Shown: positions 19,348-29,301 of the stretch, in pieces
Layout: the number at the start of each line of letters is the position of its first letter
Position numbering within the stretch: the first letter of the stretch is position 1
From: Planctomycetota bacterium
GTDB lineage: Bacteria; Planctomycetota; Planctomycetia; Pirellulales; UBA1268
DNA length: 64,000 nucleotides
Assembly: GCA_003669605.1 (NCBI GenBank)
Contig: QWOP01000053.1
Location: forward strand, 1 to 64,000
Reading direction: 5' to 3'
Notes under the pieces: generated by a model
What the model was told of the DNA's origin: nothing
The model's database searches: none
What the model saw: the letters and a program-made list of their open reading frames with translations, nothing else
Position numbers and translations under genes: made by a program

Positions 19348-19809
19348 TCAACCGCCTGCCGGAGAGCTCACTTCCGCTCGGCGGACCTCGATCCAGACAC
19401 AAGCAACCGACTCCGGGAGTGGTGCCCGAGGGAGATCGTCGTCGCCGGATGGAATGGGCTGGGCGTTCTCCCAGCCCGACGCAGGCTCCGGGAGGCGCAG
19501 GCAAAGCTCATTCCGCTGGAGAAGAATCTCAGTCACGTCGATCCCTGCACCGTCCAAACCAGCGCCGCCTCCCTCTCCGGCCAGCAGCAGGCTGCCATTG
19601 AGGCGGATCTCCATCCGGCCGCAGCGGCCGGCTGCATCTCCGGCAGCATGGAAAACGACCATCAGGTGGAGCCGCTCCCCCGGAGCGATTCCTGGCGGCC
19701 GGCCAAATCTCCTCACCCACTGGCAGTCTGTCCCGGCGGACTTCCGTGGAGCCTCCCAGGCCGCCTGGAGCCGGATGACGTGGAGAAGCTGGTGTGTCGG
19801 AGATTTCAC
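19348..19809 (-). CDS. Hypothetical protein, beta-sandwich-like, 153 aa
   Basis: A minus-strand frame beginning at GTG 19809 and ending with TGA at 19348. Alternating hydrophobic strands such as WVRRFGRPPGIAPGERLHL, MEIRLNG, IDVTEILLQRNELCLRLP and VACVWIEVR resemble the sugar-binding/jelly-roll domain found at the front of glycoside hydrolase family 2 proteins. It is divergent from trx, with 111 bases between the starts. The frame is open upstream past the GTG into trx, so the start is inferred. Reading this strand gives protein-like patterns while the opposite-strand frames look random. A function cannot be assigned. Confidence 0.55.
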   Translation of the reverse strand: MKSPTHQLLHVIRLQAAWEAPRKSAGTDCQWVRRFGRPPGIAPGERLHLMVVFHAAGDAAGRCGRMEIRLNGSLLLAGEGGGAGLDGAGIDVTEILLQRNELCLRLPEPASGWENAQPIPSGDDDLPRAPLPESVACVWIEVRRAEVSSPAGG

Positions 19810-19920
19810 GTGACTTGCCCCGGCGCAGCCGCCGTTATACTTCGCTGGAATCGTCCACGGGCCACCGCGGACCCGAGGCATTCTGACGACGAGCCCCGCA
19901 GAATTGAAGGAGTCGATGCG

Positions 19921-20250
19921 ATGGCAGGAAGCGCGATGGAGTTCACCACCGACAATTTCCAGTCCGAGGTACTCGATTCGGATGTGCCGGTGCTGGTCGA
20001 TTTCTGGGCACCGTGGTGCGGTCCGTGCCGGATGATCGGCCCCACGATTGAGGAACTGGCCGCCGAGAACAAGGGCACTGTGAAGGTTGGGAAACTGAAC
20101 GTGGACGACAACGGCGACATCGCAATGCAGTACCAAGTCTCGAGCATCCCCGCCCTGATGATCTTCAAGGGTGGCCGCTTGGTCCAGCAGTTCATGGGCG
20201 TGCAGCCCAAGGTCAAACTCCAGCAGGCACTCGACGAGTGCAAGGCCTGA
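19921..20250 (+). CDS. trxA: Thioredoxin
   Basis: A 109-aa cytoplasmic dithiol-disulfide oxidoreductase. It shows FWAPWCGPCRM with the redox pair Cys33/Cys36, the conserved PTIEELAAE helix, KLNVDDN, and the cis-Pro segment SSIPALMIFKGG. The start is fixed by AGGAG at 19908-19912, eight bases before ATG. The frame is open upstream to 19291, but that part is not thioredoxin-like and overlaps the divergent 153-aa gene. Confidence 0.96.
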   Translation: MAGSAMEFTTDNFQSEVLDSDVPVLVDFWAPWCGPCRMIGPTIEELAAENKGTVKVGKLNVDDNGDIAMQYQVSSIPALMIFKGGRLVQQFMGVQPKVKLQQALDECKA

Positions 20251-20323
20251 TCCATGCCGCCTGCGGGTGCGACCGGGTGTGGTCACTCCGCATCTGGTGA
20301 TCGGGCCGGTTTTTTTCACGGCG

Positions 20324-20354
20324 GCCGGCGGGGCGGCGCAACCACCCCGCCGGC
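20324..20354. terminator. GC-rich stem-loop between convergent trx and sigma factor
   Basis: A perfect 10-bp inverted repeat (GCCGGCGGGG at 20324-20333 with CCCCGCCGGC at 20345-20354, 11-base loop). It sits between two convergent genes. A T-run lies on the left (20310-20316) rather than after the stem, so it is not a textbook intrinsic terminator in either direction. Confidence 0.45.
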
Positions 20355-20432
20355 TTCGCCGCGAACCGCTTCCTGTTCGCCCGCGGATTTGCCGCGGACG
20401 AACGCTCGGCTGATCGTTGACGTTGACGGCAC

Positions 20433-22079
20433 TCAGCTGCAGGCCGATTCCAGTTCGGCACTCACCAATCCGCTCGCCGGGCTCGAATTCCGGAAGTGGA
20501 GGGTGTGGCCATCCTCGTCGCCGGCTGCACCTGCAGCGATCGGCACAGACAATCGGGATGGGGCCGAGCGGGAAATCGGCAGCAGCCCCATCTTTTCAAG
20601 TTGGCCGTCGGCGACGAATCCCGCCAGATGGTGCTGAAACCCAGGCTGGCGGAGTTTCTCCACCGCCTTGGCCTCGATCTGTCGGACACGCTCGCGGGTG
20701 ACGCTGAAGATCGACCCCACCTCCTCGAGCGTGTAGGCGTATCCATCGGTGAGCCCGAAGCGGAGGCGGATGATCTCCCGCTCCCGGTAGGAGAGGCCGT
20801 CGAGCACCCTGCCGATCGAATCTTTGAGAGATTGCTGGTTGACGTTCCGGAGCGGATCCACCTCGCGGTGGTCCTTGAGAAAGTCACCGTATCCCAGTTC
20901 CTCCCCCTCGCCCACCGGCTGGTCGAGCGAGAGCGGCTGCCGCGACATCCGCCACACGCAGGTGGCCTCGTCGACGGTCATCCCAGCCTTTTCCGCTAAC
21001 TCAGCCACCGTGGCTTCCCGGCCGTGCTGCTGGCGGAAGTCGCGGGCGACGTTTCGCAGTTTGGTCATGGTGTCGATCATGTGCACCGGCACACGGATCG
21101 TCCGGCTCTGGTCGGCAATCGCCCGGGTGATCGCCTGACGGATCCACCACGTCGCGTACGTGGAGAACTTGAAGCCCCGGGCGTGCTCGAACTTATCCAC
21201 AGCCCGCATCAGCCCGGAATTTCCTTCCTGGATCAGGTCCAGGAACGTCAATCCCCGGTTTCGGTACCGCTTGGCAATCGAGACCACCAGGCGGAGATTG
21301 CCGGCGGCAAGATCCCGCTTGGCGGCATCGTACTTCCCCTGCATCTCGTCGAGCCTGCCGAGCCGCTTCTTCAGCGTACAGCGGCTTTCCCGGACGGAGA
21401 GGAGGATTCCGCGGCAGCGGCGCTTGAGTGCCTCACGCTCTTTGGGGTCGCGTCCCAACGGTCCTGCCATCTCCTTGGTGAGGTCGTCGAGCTGGCTGCC
21501 TGCGGCCCGCAACTCGCGGACCAGCGGCATCAATTTCTGGATCCGGAGATTCATCTCCTCCACCAAACGCACCGCCTTGTTGCGCTGCCTGACCAGACGC
21601 CGCCAGGCGGTGCGGCGGACCTCCATCGGCAGGCTCTTGGACATGGCAGTCCGGAAGAGCTCTTTCTTCTCTTCCTGAATGCGGTGCAGCGTCACCAGAT
21701 TCGGCCCCAGCCGACGGAGGGCGAGCTTCTTTTCGCGGGTGTTGGTGACCGAGACCTCGATGGTCCGATCGAGCCGGACCTTTCCGGCCCGGATCTTCTC
21801 CAGCAATTCGATCGCTCCCGCCAGCACCAGATCATTGGCCAGGAGCGTGTCGCGAAACTTCCGGCGCCAGCACTCGATCCGCCGTGCCGACGAGACCTCG
21901 GTCTCCCGGGTGAGCAGCGGGATTCCCCCCATCTGCAGCAAGTAGAGGCGGACCGGGTCATCGATGGCACCGATTTTGCGGATCGCACCGGCCTTGACGG
22001 ATGGTTTGGCAACAGCCTTGACCGCTGGCTTGACGGCACGGAGCAGGGCGGGGGAGACAACCTCGGTGGAGCGGCGCAT
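20433..22079 (-). CDS. RNA polymerase sigma factor, sigma-70 family (RpoD/SigA type)
   Basis: A 548-aa primary-type sigma factor. Region 1.2 is seen at [23 protein letters not shown]; the long central part (about 60-250) is a helical non-conserved insert; regions 2.1-2.4 follow as [41 protein letters not shown] and [19 protein letters not shown] (about 270-325); region 3 is next, and region 4.2 contains the helix-turn-helix [23 protein letters not shown]. About 60 residues extend beyond the usual C-terminus. Start ATG 22079 has AAGGA about seven bases upstream. It could be the housekeeping sigma or a close group-2 paralogue. Confidence 0.92.
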   Translation of the reverse strand: MRRSTEVVSPALLRAVKPAVKAVAKPSVKAGAIRKIGAIDDPVRLYLLQMGGIPLLTRETEVSSARRIECWRRKFRDTLLANDLVLAGAIELLEKIRAGKVRLDRTIEVSVTNTREKKLALRRLGPNLVTLHRIQEEKKELFRTAMSKSLPMEVRRTAWRRLVRQRNKAVRLVEEMNLRIQKLMPLVRELRAAGSQLDDLTKEMAGPLGRDPKEREALKRRCRGILLSVRESRCTLKKRLGRLDEMQGKYDAAKRDLAAGNLRLVVSIAKRYRNRGLTFLDLIQEGNSGLMRAVDKFEHARGFKFSTYATWWIRQAITRAIADQSRTIRVPVHMIDTMTKLRNVARDFRQQHGREATVAELAEKAGMTVDEATCVWRMSRQPLSLDQPVGEGEELGYGDFLKDHREVDPLRNVNQQSLKDSIGRVLDGLSYREREIIRLRFGLTDGYAYTLEEVGSIFSVTRERVRQIEAKAVEKLRQPGFQHHLAGFVADGQLEKMGLLPISRSAPSRLSVPIAAGAAGDEDGHTLHFRNSSPASGLVSAELESACS

Positions 22080-22462
22080 GGGTGTTCCTTGGGAGCGAAG
22101 TACGGCTGGCCCACCTGGGCCCCCTTCTTTCCCATGCACGACCGATGCCAAAGCCACCGGGCCACCGACCGCGGGGCCTTTTTATGGCTTTAAGTGCCAT
22201 TTTTATGGCTTTTCGTGAGCATCAAGCGGCTCCAGCGGAGCCTCGCAGGTCGCCCCAGGGCGACGCCCCCGCCACACCCGTGTCGACCGGATGCGACGCG
22301 GGAAGGGTGTTTGCTCAAGATTGACCGCCGGCTGAATCGAAAGACTCACGAGGAAGGGGAATCGAGGGGGCCAGGGCTATACTCCCACTGGGGGTGTTTT
22401 CCCGGGCGGAGGCCGCTCGCCAGACCTCCCGCTTCCAGAAGCCTCCGGTCCACTGGTGACGC
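22080..22462. promoter_or_regulatory. 383-base divergent intergenic region with AT-rich direct repeats
   Basis: No gene was found between the divergent sigma-factor and membrane-protein starts. The notable content is at 22179-22212: a 13-base direct repeat TTTTTATGGCTTT at 22179 and again at 22200, i.e. exactly 21 bases apart (two helical turns), with the inverted repeat TGGC-N7-GCCA (22185-22199) bridging them. These are the only AT-rich bases in the gap and look like an operator or promoter element. Nothing else stands out. Confidence 0.5.
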
Positions 22463-24223
22463 ATGCCGCTGATCCCGCTGATCATCATCGCAGTCTTGTT
22501 CCTCGTGGGGGCGATCGCCCTTGCCATTGGACACAAGGGATGGAGCTGGGGAACGGTGGCGGCCGCTTGGCTCGTGCTCCTGTCGGCCGTGGGATTTTTC
22601 GCATTGGTGGGGATGCTCGGCCAGCGGGAGCGCGAATGGCGGAAGGTCGTGAACACCTACCAGGCGGCCTTGGTCAAGGAACGCGAGGCGCTTGTCCCTG
22701 CCACCGGCACAGCGCTTCGCCCCGACCCGTCATCCAAGTCGCTGGTGGTTCTCGAAGACGAACGCAAGCGGTGGTCGCGGGTTCTTGACCGCATCAACAC
22801 CTGGCGGGGCCGCCATTGGGACAGGGCGGCTTTCGTGCCTCCGGCCAACGGCCAGCCGGGGAGTATCACCATTGAGGGGATCGAGAACGCCACGATCAAT
22901 TCTGGCGCCGAACTCTACGTCTTCGACACCACTCCGATCGAACAAGGGGGGCGCTTTGTCGGGGCCTTCCGCGTCGAGTCCGCCGACAAAAACGTCTTCA
23001 CGGTGTCGACAATCTCGGTGCCCGATGCTGCCGATCAGCGGGCACTGGCCATGCCACGTGGCGAAGTGGCGGTCTACGAGGATCTGCCTATCGATCGCTC
23101 GTTCGCCTTCTACCGCACGCCGGTTCCGGCGGCGCCTGGCACCGAGGGAGCGGATCCAGCGGCCACCTTGCCCGACCCATCGAACCCCGTTCCCGGACGA
23201 CCATCGAAGAGCGACCCCGAGGAAATGCTCAAGCACCTGGAGTTGAAGCTCGAGGAGTTTCGCCTGCACGACACGGTCGTCGGCGGCGCGGTGGCTGCCG
23301 AAGACCCGCTGGCATCTCACGCTGAGGAGAGCGCCGCTGCTGGCGGCGACGACGGAAGTGCCGTCCCTGGCAGTCCGACCGCGGTCGCCCGCACGGTTTC
23401 AGACCCCACGCAATCAGAAACGCCGCCGCCTGGGGTCCACTGGGCACGCGTCGTGTTCAATGCTGATTTCTCGTACACCTGGCCCGATGGCACCCTTTCC
23501 CGCTTCAAGGCCGGAGACCTGCTCCCCTCATTGCCGGCCGAACAGGTGGCGACGCTCAAAAAAGAGGGAGCGGAATTCACCTCGACGTGGTCGATTCCCC
23601 CGGGGCTTTACTGGGCGAATGTCGAGTTCAAGCAACCCCACTCCTTCCCACGGAAGCAGGGGGAAGCCTTGGAGTTCGACAGTGGCCGGACTGCCATGTT
23701 TGATCTCGATTCAGCCAAAACGCTTGAGAAGGAGGGCGTCGTGGCCATTACGGCGGTGATCTTCCGCCGGCCCCTAGCCGATGGAAATGTCGCCCTGCGG
23801 GGAGCCGGCGCCTTTCAGGTGGATGGGGATGGCAAGGGGCCATCGCTTCCCATCGACGTCAACGGACTGGTGGTGATGCGGCGGATCCTCGAGGAAGACA
23901 AGCGGTCGATCGACTCCTCGATCAAGCAACTCGAACTGGCCAAAACCAGTACACAGAAGGAAATCGCCGACCGGCAGCAGGAGCAGGCCGAACTGGCAGA
24001 CGATCTGACCCACTGGAAGTCGGACGTTACCGCCGCGGACCGCTCCGCCGGTGCGTTCGCCGCCCGGCTTGCCGGTGCCACAAGGGACTTAGCGGCCTCC
24101 GAAAACTCTGTGGTGGAATTGGGGAGGGAACTCGCCGACGCCGTCGCCACCCTGTCGCGCGCCATCGACCAGTCCGCTCCTCCTCCGGACAATCCGCTGA
24201 TCCCGGCCGATGCGGGCCGCTAA
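22463..24223 (+). CDS. Membrane protein with periplasmic/cytosolic coiled coil, unknown function
   Basis: A 586-aa protein with two adjacent N-terminal membrane segments (about 2-22 and 30-52). A large hydrophilic region follows with short beta-rich segments (GSITIEGIENATINSGAELYVFD; VFTVSTISVPD), then a low-complexity linker (about 230-320), a second domain (about 325-450) with an SYTWPDGTLSRF motif, and a C-terminal coiled coil (about 465-560). I recognise the general architecture from planctomycete genomes but know no function. It is followed at once by the hairpin-repeat cluster. Confidence 0.72.
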   Translation: MPLIPLIIIAVLFLVGAIALAIGHKGWSWGTVAAAWLVLLSAVGFFALVGMLGQREREWRKVVNTYQAALVKEREALVPATGTALRPDPSSKSLVVLEDERKRWSRVLDRINTWRGRHWDRAAFVPPANGQPGSITIEGIENATINSGAELYVFDTTPIEQGGRFVGAFRVESADKNVFTVSTISVPDAADQRALAMPRGEVAVYEDLPIDRSFAFYRTPVPAAPGTEGADPAATLPDPSNPVPGRPSKSDPEEMLKHLELKLEEFRLHDTVVGGAVAAEDPLASHAEESAAAGGDDGSAVPGSPTAVARTVSDPTQSETPPPGVHWARVVFNADFSYTWPDGTLSRFKAGDLLPSLPAEQVATLKKEGAEFTSTWSIPPGLYWANVEFKQPHSFPRKQGEALEFDSGRTAMFDLDSAKTLEKEGVVAITAVIFRRPLADGNVALRGAGAFQVDGDGKGPSLPIDVNGLVVMRRILEEDKRSIDSSIKQLELAKTSTQKEIADRQQEQAELADDLTHWKSDVTAADRSAGAFAARLAGATRDLAASENSVVELGRELADAVATLSRAIDQSAPPPDNPLIPADAGR

Positions 24224-24229
24224 CTGCCC

Positions 24230-24260
24230 GTGGAAAAAGTCATCCCTGACCTTTTTCCAC
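24230..24260. repeat. Hairpin repeat, copy 1
   Basis: A 31-base imperfect palindrome with 10-bp outer arms (GTGGAAAAAG and CTTTTTCCAC) and an inner TCA/TGA pair offset by one bulged base. It begins six bases after the stop codon of the membrane-protein gene. Copies 2 (24351), 3 (26606) and 4 (37934) share the pattern. Confidence 0.9.
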
Positions 24261-24263
24261 TTG

Positions 24264-24296
24264 AAAAACCTCCGGTTTTTTGAGTGCTACGCACTC
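24264..24296. repeat. Two small hairpins inside the repeat cluster
   Basis: Two perfect inverted repeats in tandem: AAAAACC/GGTTTTT (24264-24270 with 24274-24280, loop TCC) and GAGTGC/GCACTC (24282-24287 with 24291-24296, loop TAC). The first has a T-run in its right arm and could add to transcription termination. Confidence 0.7.
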
Positions 24297-24317
24297 TCGA
24301 CCGCCTCGTGCAGTCGG

Positions 24318-24341
24318 GCAGGCTATGTATCCACAGCCTGC
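24318..24341. repeat. Inverted repeat GCAGGCT/AGCCTGC
   Basis: Perfect 7-bp arms at 24318-24324 and 24335-24341 around a 10-base loop, between hairpin copies 1 and 2. A shortened relative is found beside hairpin copy 4 (37991-38011), so it appears to be part of the same repeat module. Confidence 0.7.
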
Positions 24342-24350
24342 TCGCTGCCC

Positions 24351-24381
24351 GTGGAAAAAGTCATCCCTGACCTTTTTCCAC
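24351..24381. repeat. Hairpin repeat, copy 2
   Basis: Identical over 31 bases to copy 1 at 24230, 121 bases downstream in the same orientation. The preceding CTGCCC is also shared by both copies, and CTCGCTG upstream is shared with copy 4. Confidence 0.9.
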
Positions 24382-24516
24382 TTCTCGACTAGCGCCCCCC
24401 AAGAGACGACTCTCTCTCCGCCCCCCTGGAACGCCAGTCCCCTCCCGCTGAGGCGATCGGCTGCGGTACACTTGGCGGCGTTGTCGGCCCCTCCCTCCGC
24501 CCTGAGCCACTTCCCC

Positions 24517-25860
24517 ATGCAGCGATCTCCCGCCCGCCCCCCCGCAGCTCATGCTGATGCGGCGCATGCCGCGACGTCTGCCCATCTGCGCAAAGCGGTG
24601 CACCACCATCGCGCCACCAGCCGGCGGGGCATCCTCGAACGCATGTTCACGATGTGGTTCAAGGGCTTTGTCTACAACCAAATCTGGGAGGATCCGCGGG
24701 TCGACGCCCAGGCACTGCGGATGGGGCCCCACTCCCGCCTGCTGACGATCTCCAGCGGCGGTTGCAACGTCCTCAACTATCTGATCCACCGGCCCGAGCG
24801 GATCGTGGCGGTCGATCTCAATGCCAACCACATGGCTTTGACGCGGCTCAAACTCGCCGCCATCAAGCACCTTCCCGACTACGAGACCTTCTACAATTTC
24901 TTCGGCTACGGCCGGCATCCCGACAACGTTGGCAACTACAAGCGTTATCTCCGCGATCACCTCGACCCGATGACTCGTTCATTCTGGGAGACGAGTGACT
25001 GGCCGGGGCGCACGGTAGGGCCAAAGCGGATCGGCTATTTCAAGCGCGGACTCTACGAGCAGGCCAAACTCGGCCAGTTCTTTCGCGTGGTCCACGGGCT
25101 CGCCAGGGCCATGGGCCGCGACCCCTCGCGGTTGCTCACGGCGAAGACAGTCGCTGAGCAGGAGAAGGTGTTTGACGAGTTGTTCGATCCGTTGTTCCAA
25201 AACCGAATCGTCCGCTGGATGGGCCGGCAACCGGTGGCGGTCTACAGTCTCGGCATTCCCCCCAGCCAGCATGCCGCGATGCTCGAGGAACAGGGAAACA
25301 ACGGGGCCAAGTTATTCGACATGTACCGGGACCGGGTCCGTCGTTTGGCTTGCGGATTCCCCCTCAACGACAACTACTTTGCCTGGCAGGCCTTCGGGAG
25401 GCGCTACGATCACGAGGAACGCAAGGCCCTCCCCGATTACCTCAAGCCGGAGAATTACGAGACTGTCAAATCAATGGTCGATCGGGTTGAGACGCACGTT
25501 GCTTCATTGGCGGACTATCTCCGCACGGAGAAGCCAGGTGGCCTCAATGGCTTCATCCTCCTCGACAGCCAGGATTGGATGCCACCGGCGGTGATTGAGG
25601 AGCTCTGGGACCTGATCGCGACGGTCGGGGCCCCCGAGACCCGGGTGATCTTCCGCACCGCCGGCGAAAAGTCCCCCGTCGATGCGGCCCTCAGCCCCTC
25701 GACCAGCAGCAAATTCGTCTGCGAACAGGATGAGGCCCGTCGCCTCCACGCCGAGGACCGCTCGGCGATCTACGGGATGTTCCACATCTACCGGAAGGCC
25801 GATTCGCAGCCCTCTCAGGCATCACTCGGCACAGGCAGCGGAGGATCGGCGCACTCATGA
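24517..25860 (+). CDS. btaA: BtaA-like S-adenosylmethionine:diacylglycerol 3-amino-3-carboxypropyltransferase
   Basis: Predicted first step of betaine-lipid (DGTS) synthesis, moving the aminocarboxypropyl group of SAM to diacylglycerol to give diacylglyceryl-homoserine. The 447-aa product has the family's YNQIWEDPRVD, a SAM-binding SSGGCNVLNYL followed by AVDLNANHMALTRLKLAAI, CGFPLNDNYFAWQAFGRRYD, and the C-terminal LDSQDWM and RVIFRTAGEKSP segments. Start ATG 24517 was chosen because the frame upstream runs through the hairpin repeats; ATG 24646 is an alternative. The next gene, a SAM methyltransferase, overlaps it by four bases, which matches the btaA-btaB pair. Confidence 0.9.
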   Translation: MQRSPARPPAAHADAAHAATSAHLRKAVHHHRATSRRGILERMFTMWFKGFVYNQIWEDPRVDAQALRMGPHSRLLTISSGGCNVLNYLIHRPERIVAVDLNANHMALTRLKLAAIKHLPDYETFYNFFGYGRHPDNVGNYKRYLRDHLDPMTRSFWETSDWPGRTVGPKRIGYFKRGLYEQAKLGQFFRVVHGLARAMGRDPSRLLTAKTVAEQEKVFDELFDPLFQNRIVRWMGRQPVAVYSLGIPPSQHAAMLEEQGNNGAKLFDMYRDRVRRLACGFPLNDNYFAWQAFGRRYDHEERKALPDYLKPENYETVKSMVDRVETHVASLADYLRTEKPGGLNGFILLDSQDWMPPAVIEELWDLIATVGAPETRVIFRTAGEKSPVDAALSPSTSSKFVCEQDEARRLHAEDRSAIYGMFHIYRKADSQPSQASLGTGSGGSAHS

Positions 25861-26600
25861 CTGATCCCGCCGGCGGCCCACCCGCGGCCCAAGGTCCTCG
25901 TTCGTCTTCGAATAATCACGGCGCCAGGCAATCTGACCAGGCAGTGGCGATGGATCGGATGTACCGGGTCACCCGGCACATCTACGACTTCACCAGACGC
26001 TATTACCTGCTCGGACGCGATCGCCTCCTCGACAAGATCTCAACCGCTGCCGACTCGGCAACGCTGGAGGTGGGGTGCGGAACCGCCCGCAACCTCATCA
26101 AGCTCGCCAGACGCAGCCAACCTGGCCTCCTCTACGGACTCGACGCCTCGCACGAAATGCTGGAGACGGCGGGAAAGAGTGTGCAGGCTGCCGTTGGGGG
26201 AGGCCCCGGCAAGCCACAGGTCGTGCTCCGCCAAGGGCTCGCGGAGCAGCTCGACGCCCGGCGGATGTTCGGCCGCGAGGAACCTTTCGACACCATCTTT
26301 TTCTCCTACTGCCTGTCGATGGTGCCCACCTGGCCGGGGGCGATCGACGCAGCACTTGCCAATCTCAAGCCGGGCGGCGAGTTGCTGATCGTCGATTTCT
26401 GGGATCAAAAGGATCTGCCGGCGGTGTTCGCAGCGGGGCTGAAGAAGTGGCTCTCGCTGTTTCACGTCCACTACCGGCCGGAAGTCCACGACGCGTTGGT
26501 CGATCTGGGGGAATCGGGACGGGCGGACGTGCAGTTTGAGTCGGTGGCTCGCCGCTACGCCTACATCGCCACCATCCGCACCCACGGCAGTCGCATCTGA
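25857..26600 (+). CDS. btaB: SAM-dependent methyltransferase, probable BtaB
   Basis: A 247-aa class I methyltransferase with motif I LEVGCGTARNLIKLAR (about 70-85), an acidic post-I LYGLDAS, and a PGGELLIVDFWD strand. BtaB N-methylates diacylglyceryl-homoserine three times to yield the betaine lipid DGTS. The sequence alone shows only a small-molecule methyltransferase; the BtaB call rests on the 4-base overlap with btaA and on the conserved MYRVTRHIYDFTRRYYLLGRD opening seen in lipid N-methyltransferases. The first ~30 residues are a disordered leader. Hairpin copy 3 follows the stop after five bases. Confidence 0.83.
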   Translation: MTDPAGGPPAAQGPRSSSNNHGARQSDQAVAMDRMYRVTRHIYDFTRRYYLLGRDRLLDKISTAADSATLEVGCGTARNLIKLARRSQPGLLYGLDASHEMLETAGKSVQAAVGGGPGKPQVVLRQGLAEQLDARRMFGREEPFDTIFFSYCLSMVPTWPGAIDAALANLKPGGELLIVDFWDQKDLPAVFAAGLKKWLSLFHVHYRPEVHDALVDLGESGRADVQFESVARRYAYIATIRTHGSRI

Positions 26601-26605
26601 CGCCC

Positions 26606-26636
26606 GGGGAAAAAGTCATCCTTGAGCTTTTTCCAC
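26606..26636. repeat. Hairpin repeat, copy 3
   Basis: Diverged copy of the 24230 repeat: arms GGGGAAAAAG and CTTTTTCCAC, interior changed at three positions, inner TCA/TGA kept. It lies between the convergent btaB and the minus-strand gene ending at 26644, where a bidirectional terminator would be expected. Confidence 0.85.
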
Positions 26637-26643
26637 TGACTGC

Positions 26644-27570
26644 TTACGGGAGCAGGAACACCAACCCCGTGACGGTTGCCGCCTCGACAGCGAACCCCCG
26701 GGGACTGTAGGGCACTGCGGGCACCGTCCAAGGAGCACAGTCTCCCGGCCGGTAATAGCCGAGCGGATAGACGCACTCCCAGGGGGCCTGCATGCCCGCC
26801 TTGTAGGGGAGGATCGGCAGCGTGGTGAAGAAGTGGGCTCCGGCGATGAACGGATCGAGGAACATCCCGCGAGAGTGCCCGTAGCGTTCCAGTTCCCAGT
26901 CCTCGAAAAAGAGTGGCTTGTGGCAGTAGCCGGCCGCCTTCCACGTCATGGTTGTGGAGGCGAAACGGCGGGTGCGGAAGACCTCTCCTTCCAGGCGACA
27001 CTCACACGGGTAGTCGTTGCCCGGCGTGCCGCCGACACGGATGTCGAGGTCGATGAAAGCGATGTCGTCGTCGCGGAGCAGTTGGAGGGCTTCCCGACAG
27101 CCCTTGGAGGACTCCGCACAGGGATCCCGTCGGCTGGCCTCCTTCCGGGCGACGCCAGCGTCGCGCGACTTCGACCGCGCCTCGTCTCGGGCGTCACTGG
27201 CGGCGCGTTCCCGTTCCCGCTCTCGCTCCCGTTCCTGCTGCCTCTCGGCGGCGGGCCCAGCCTCCCCCTTGCGGTCGCCACGTGGCGTGATCTCCCTTTC
27301 AGGCAGGCTACTGCGCCGCCTTGGTGGCGCGGGCTCGGCTGCACGAGGAGCAGGTTTGGCGGCTCCGTCCGCGGCGGCATCGGCCGGGGATTCGCTCTCC
27401 TTCAATGGGCTGTCGTCGCCGGCGGCTGTGGCCGGATTCCCGACTCCCGGCAGCGTTTGCTCGGCGGCAGCGGCAGCCTTGGTCACCGCCTGACTCGCCC
27501 CATCCGCCACGTCGGCAGCGCGGGTGATGCCCGCGGCAGATGTGGCGAGCAACACGACCACGGCCGCCAT
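26644..27570 (-). CDS. Planctomycete secreted protein with (Glu-Arg)n low-complexity region
   Basis: A 308-aa exported protein. ATG 27570 gives the signal peptide MAAVVVLLATSAAGITRA; an upstream ATG at 27675 would overlap guaB. Residues ~20-160 are Ala/Pro/charged low complexity, with a run of alternating Glu-Arg. The C-terminal ~130 residues form a conserved-looking domain with YCHKPLFFEDWELERYGHS, AHFFTTLPILPYK and CVYPLGYYRPGDCAPW, a pattern I associate with a planctomycete-only family of unknown function. Two Cys pairs suggest disulfides. It is 46 bases after guaB on the same strand. Confidence 0.72.
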   Translation of the reverse strand: MAAVVVLLATSAAGITRAADVADGASQAVTKAAAAAEQTLPGVGNPATAAGDDSPLKESESPADAAADGAAKPAPRAAEPAPPRRRSSLPEREITPRGDRKGEAGPAAERQQERERERERERAASDARDEARSKSRDAGVARKEASRRDPCAESSKGCREALQLLRDDDIAFIDLDIRVGGTPGNDYPCECRLEGEVFRTRRFASTTMTWKAAGYCHKPLFFEDWELERYGHSRGMFLDPFIAGAHFFTTLPILPYKAGMQAPWECVYPLGYYRPGDCAPWTVPAVPYSPRGFAVEAATVTGLVFLLP

Positions 27571-27616
27571 CACTCGGGAGGGCAGGGGGATCCGAAGCAG
27601 GGAGAGAGCCGCTGCG

Positions 27617-29218
<1,602 letters not shown>

Positions 29219-29301
29219 CTAGGTTTGTGCGAGTCGCGGACAGAGGCCTTCAAACCCTCTTCCGCCCCCCCCCACTTCACCGCATCCCCCGGTCCATCAT
29301 C

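Noticed and set aside
24280-24516. N-terminal extension of BtaA through the hairpin repeats
   Set aside because: The frame is open, but it translates repeat DNA and has no family similarity; ATG 24517 is a better start.
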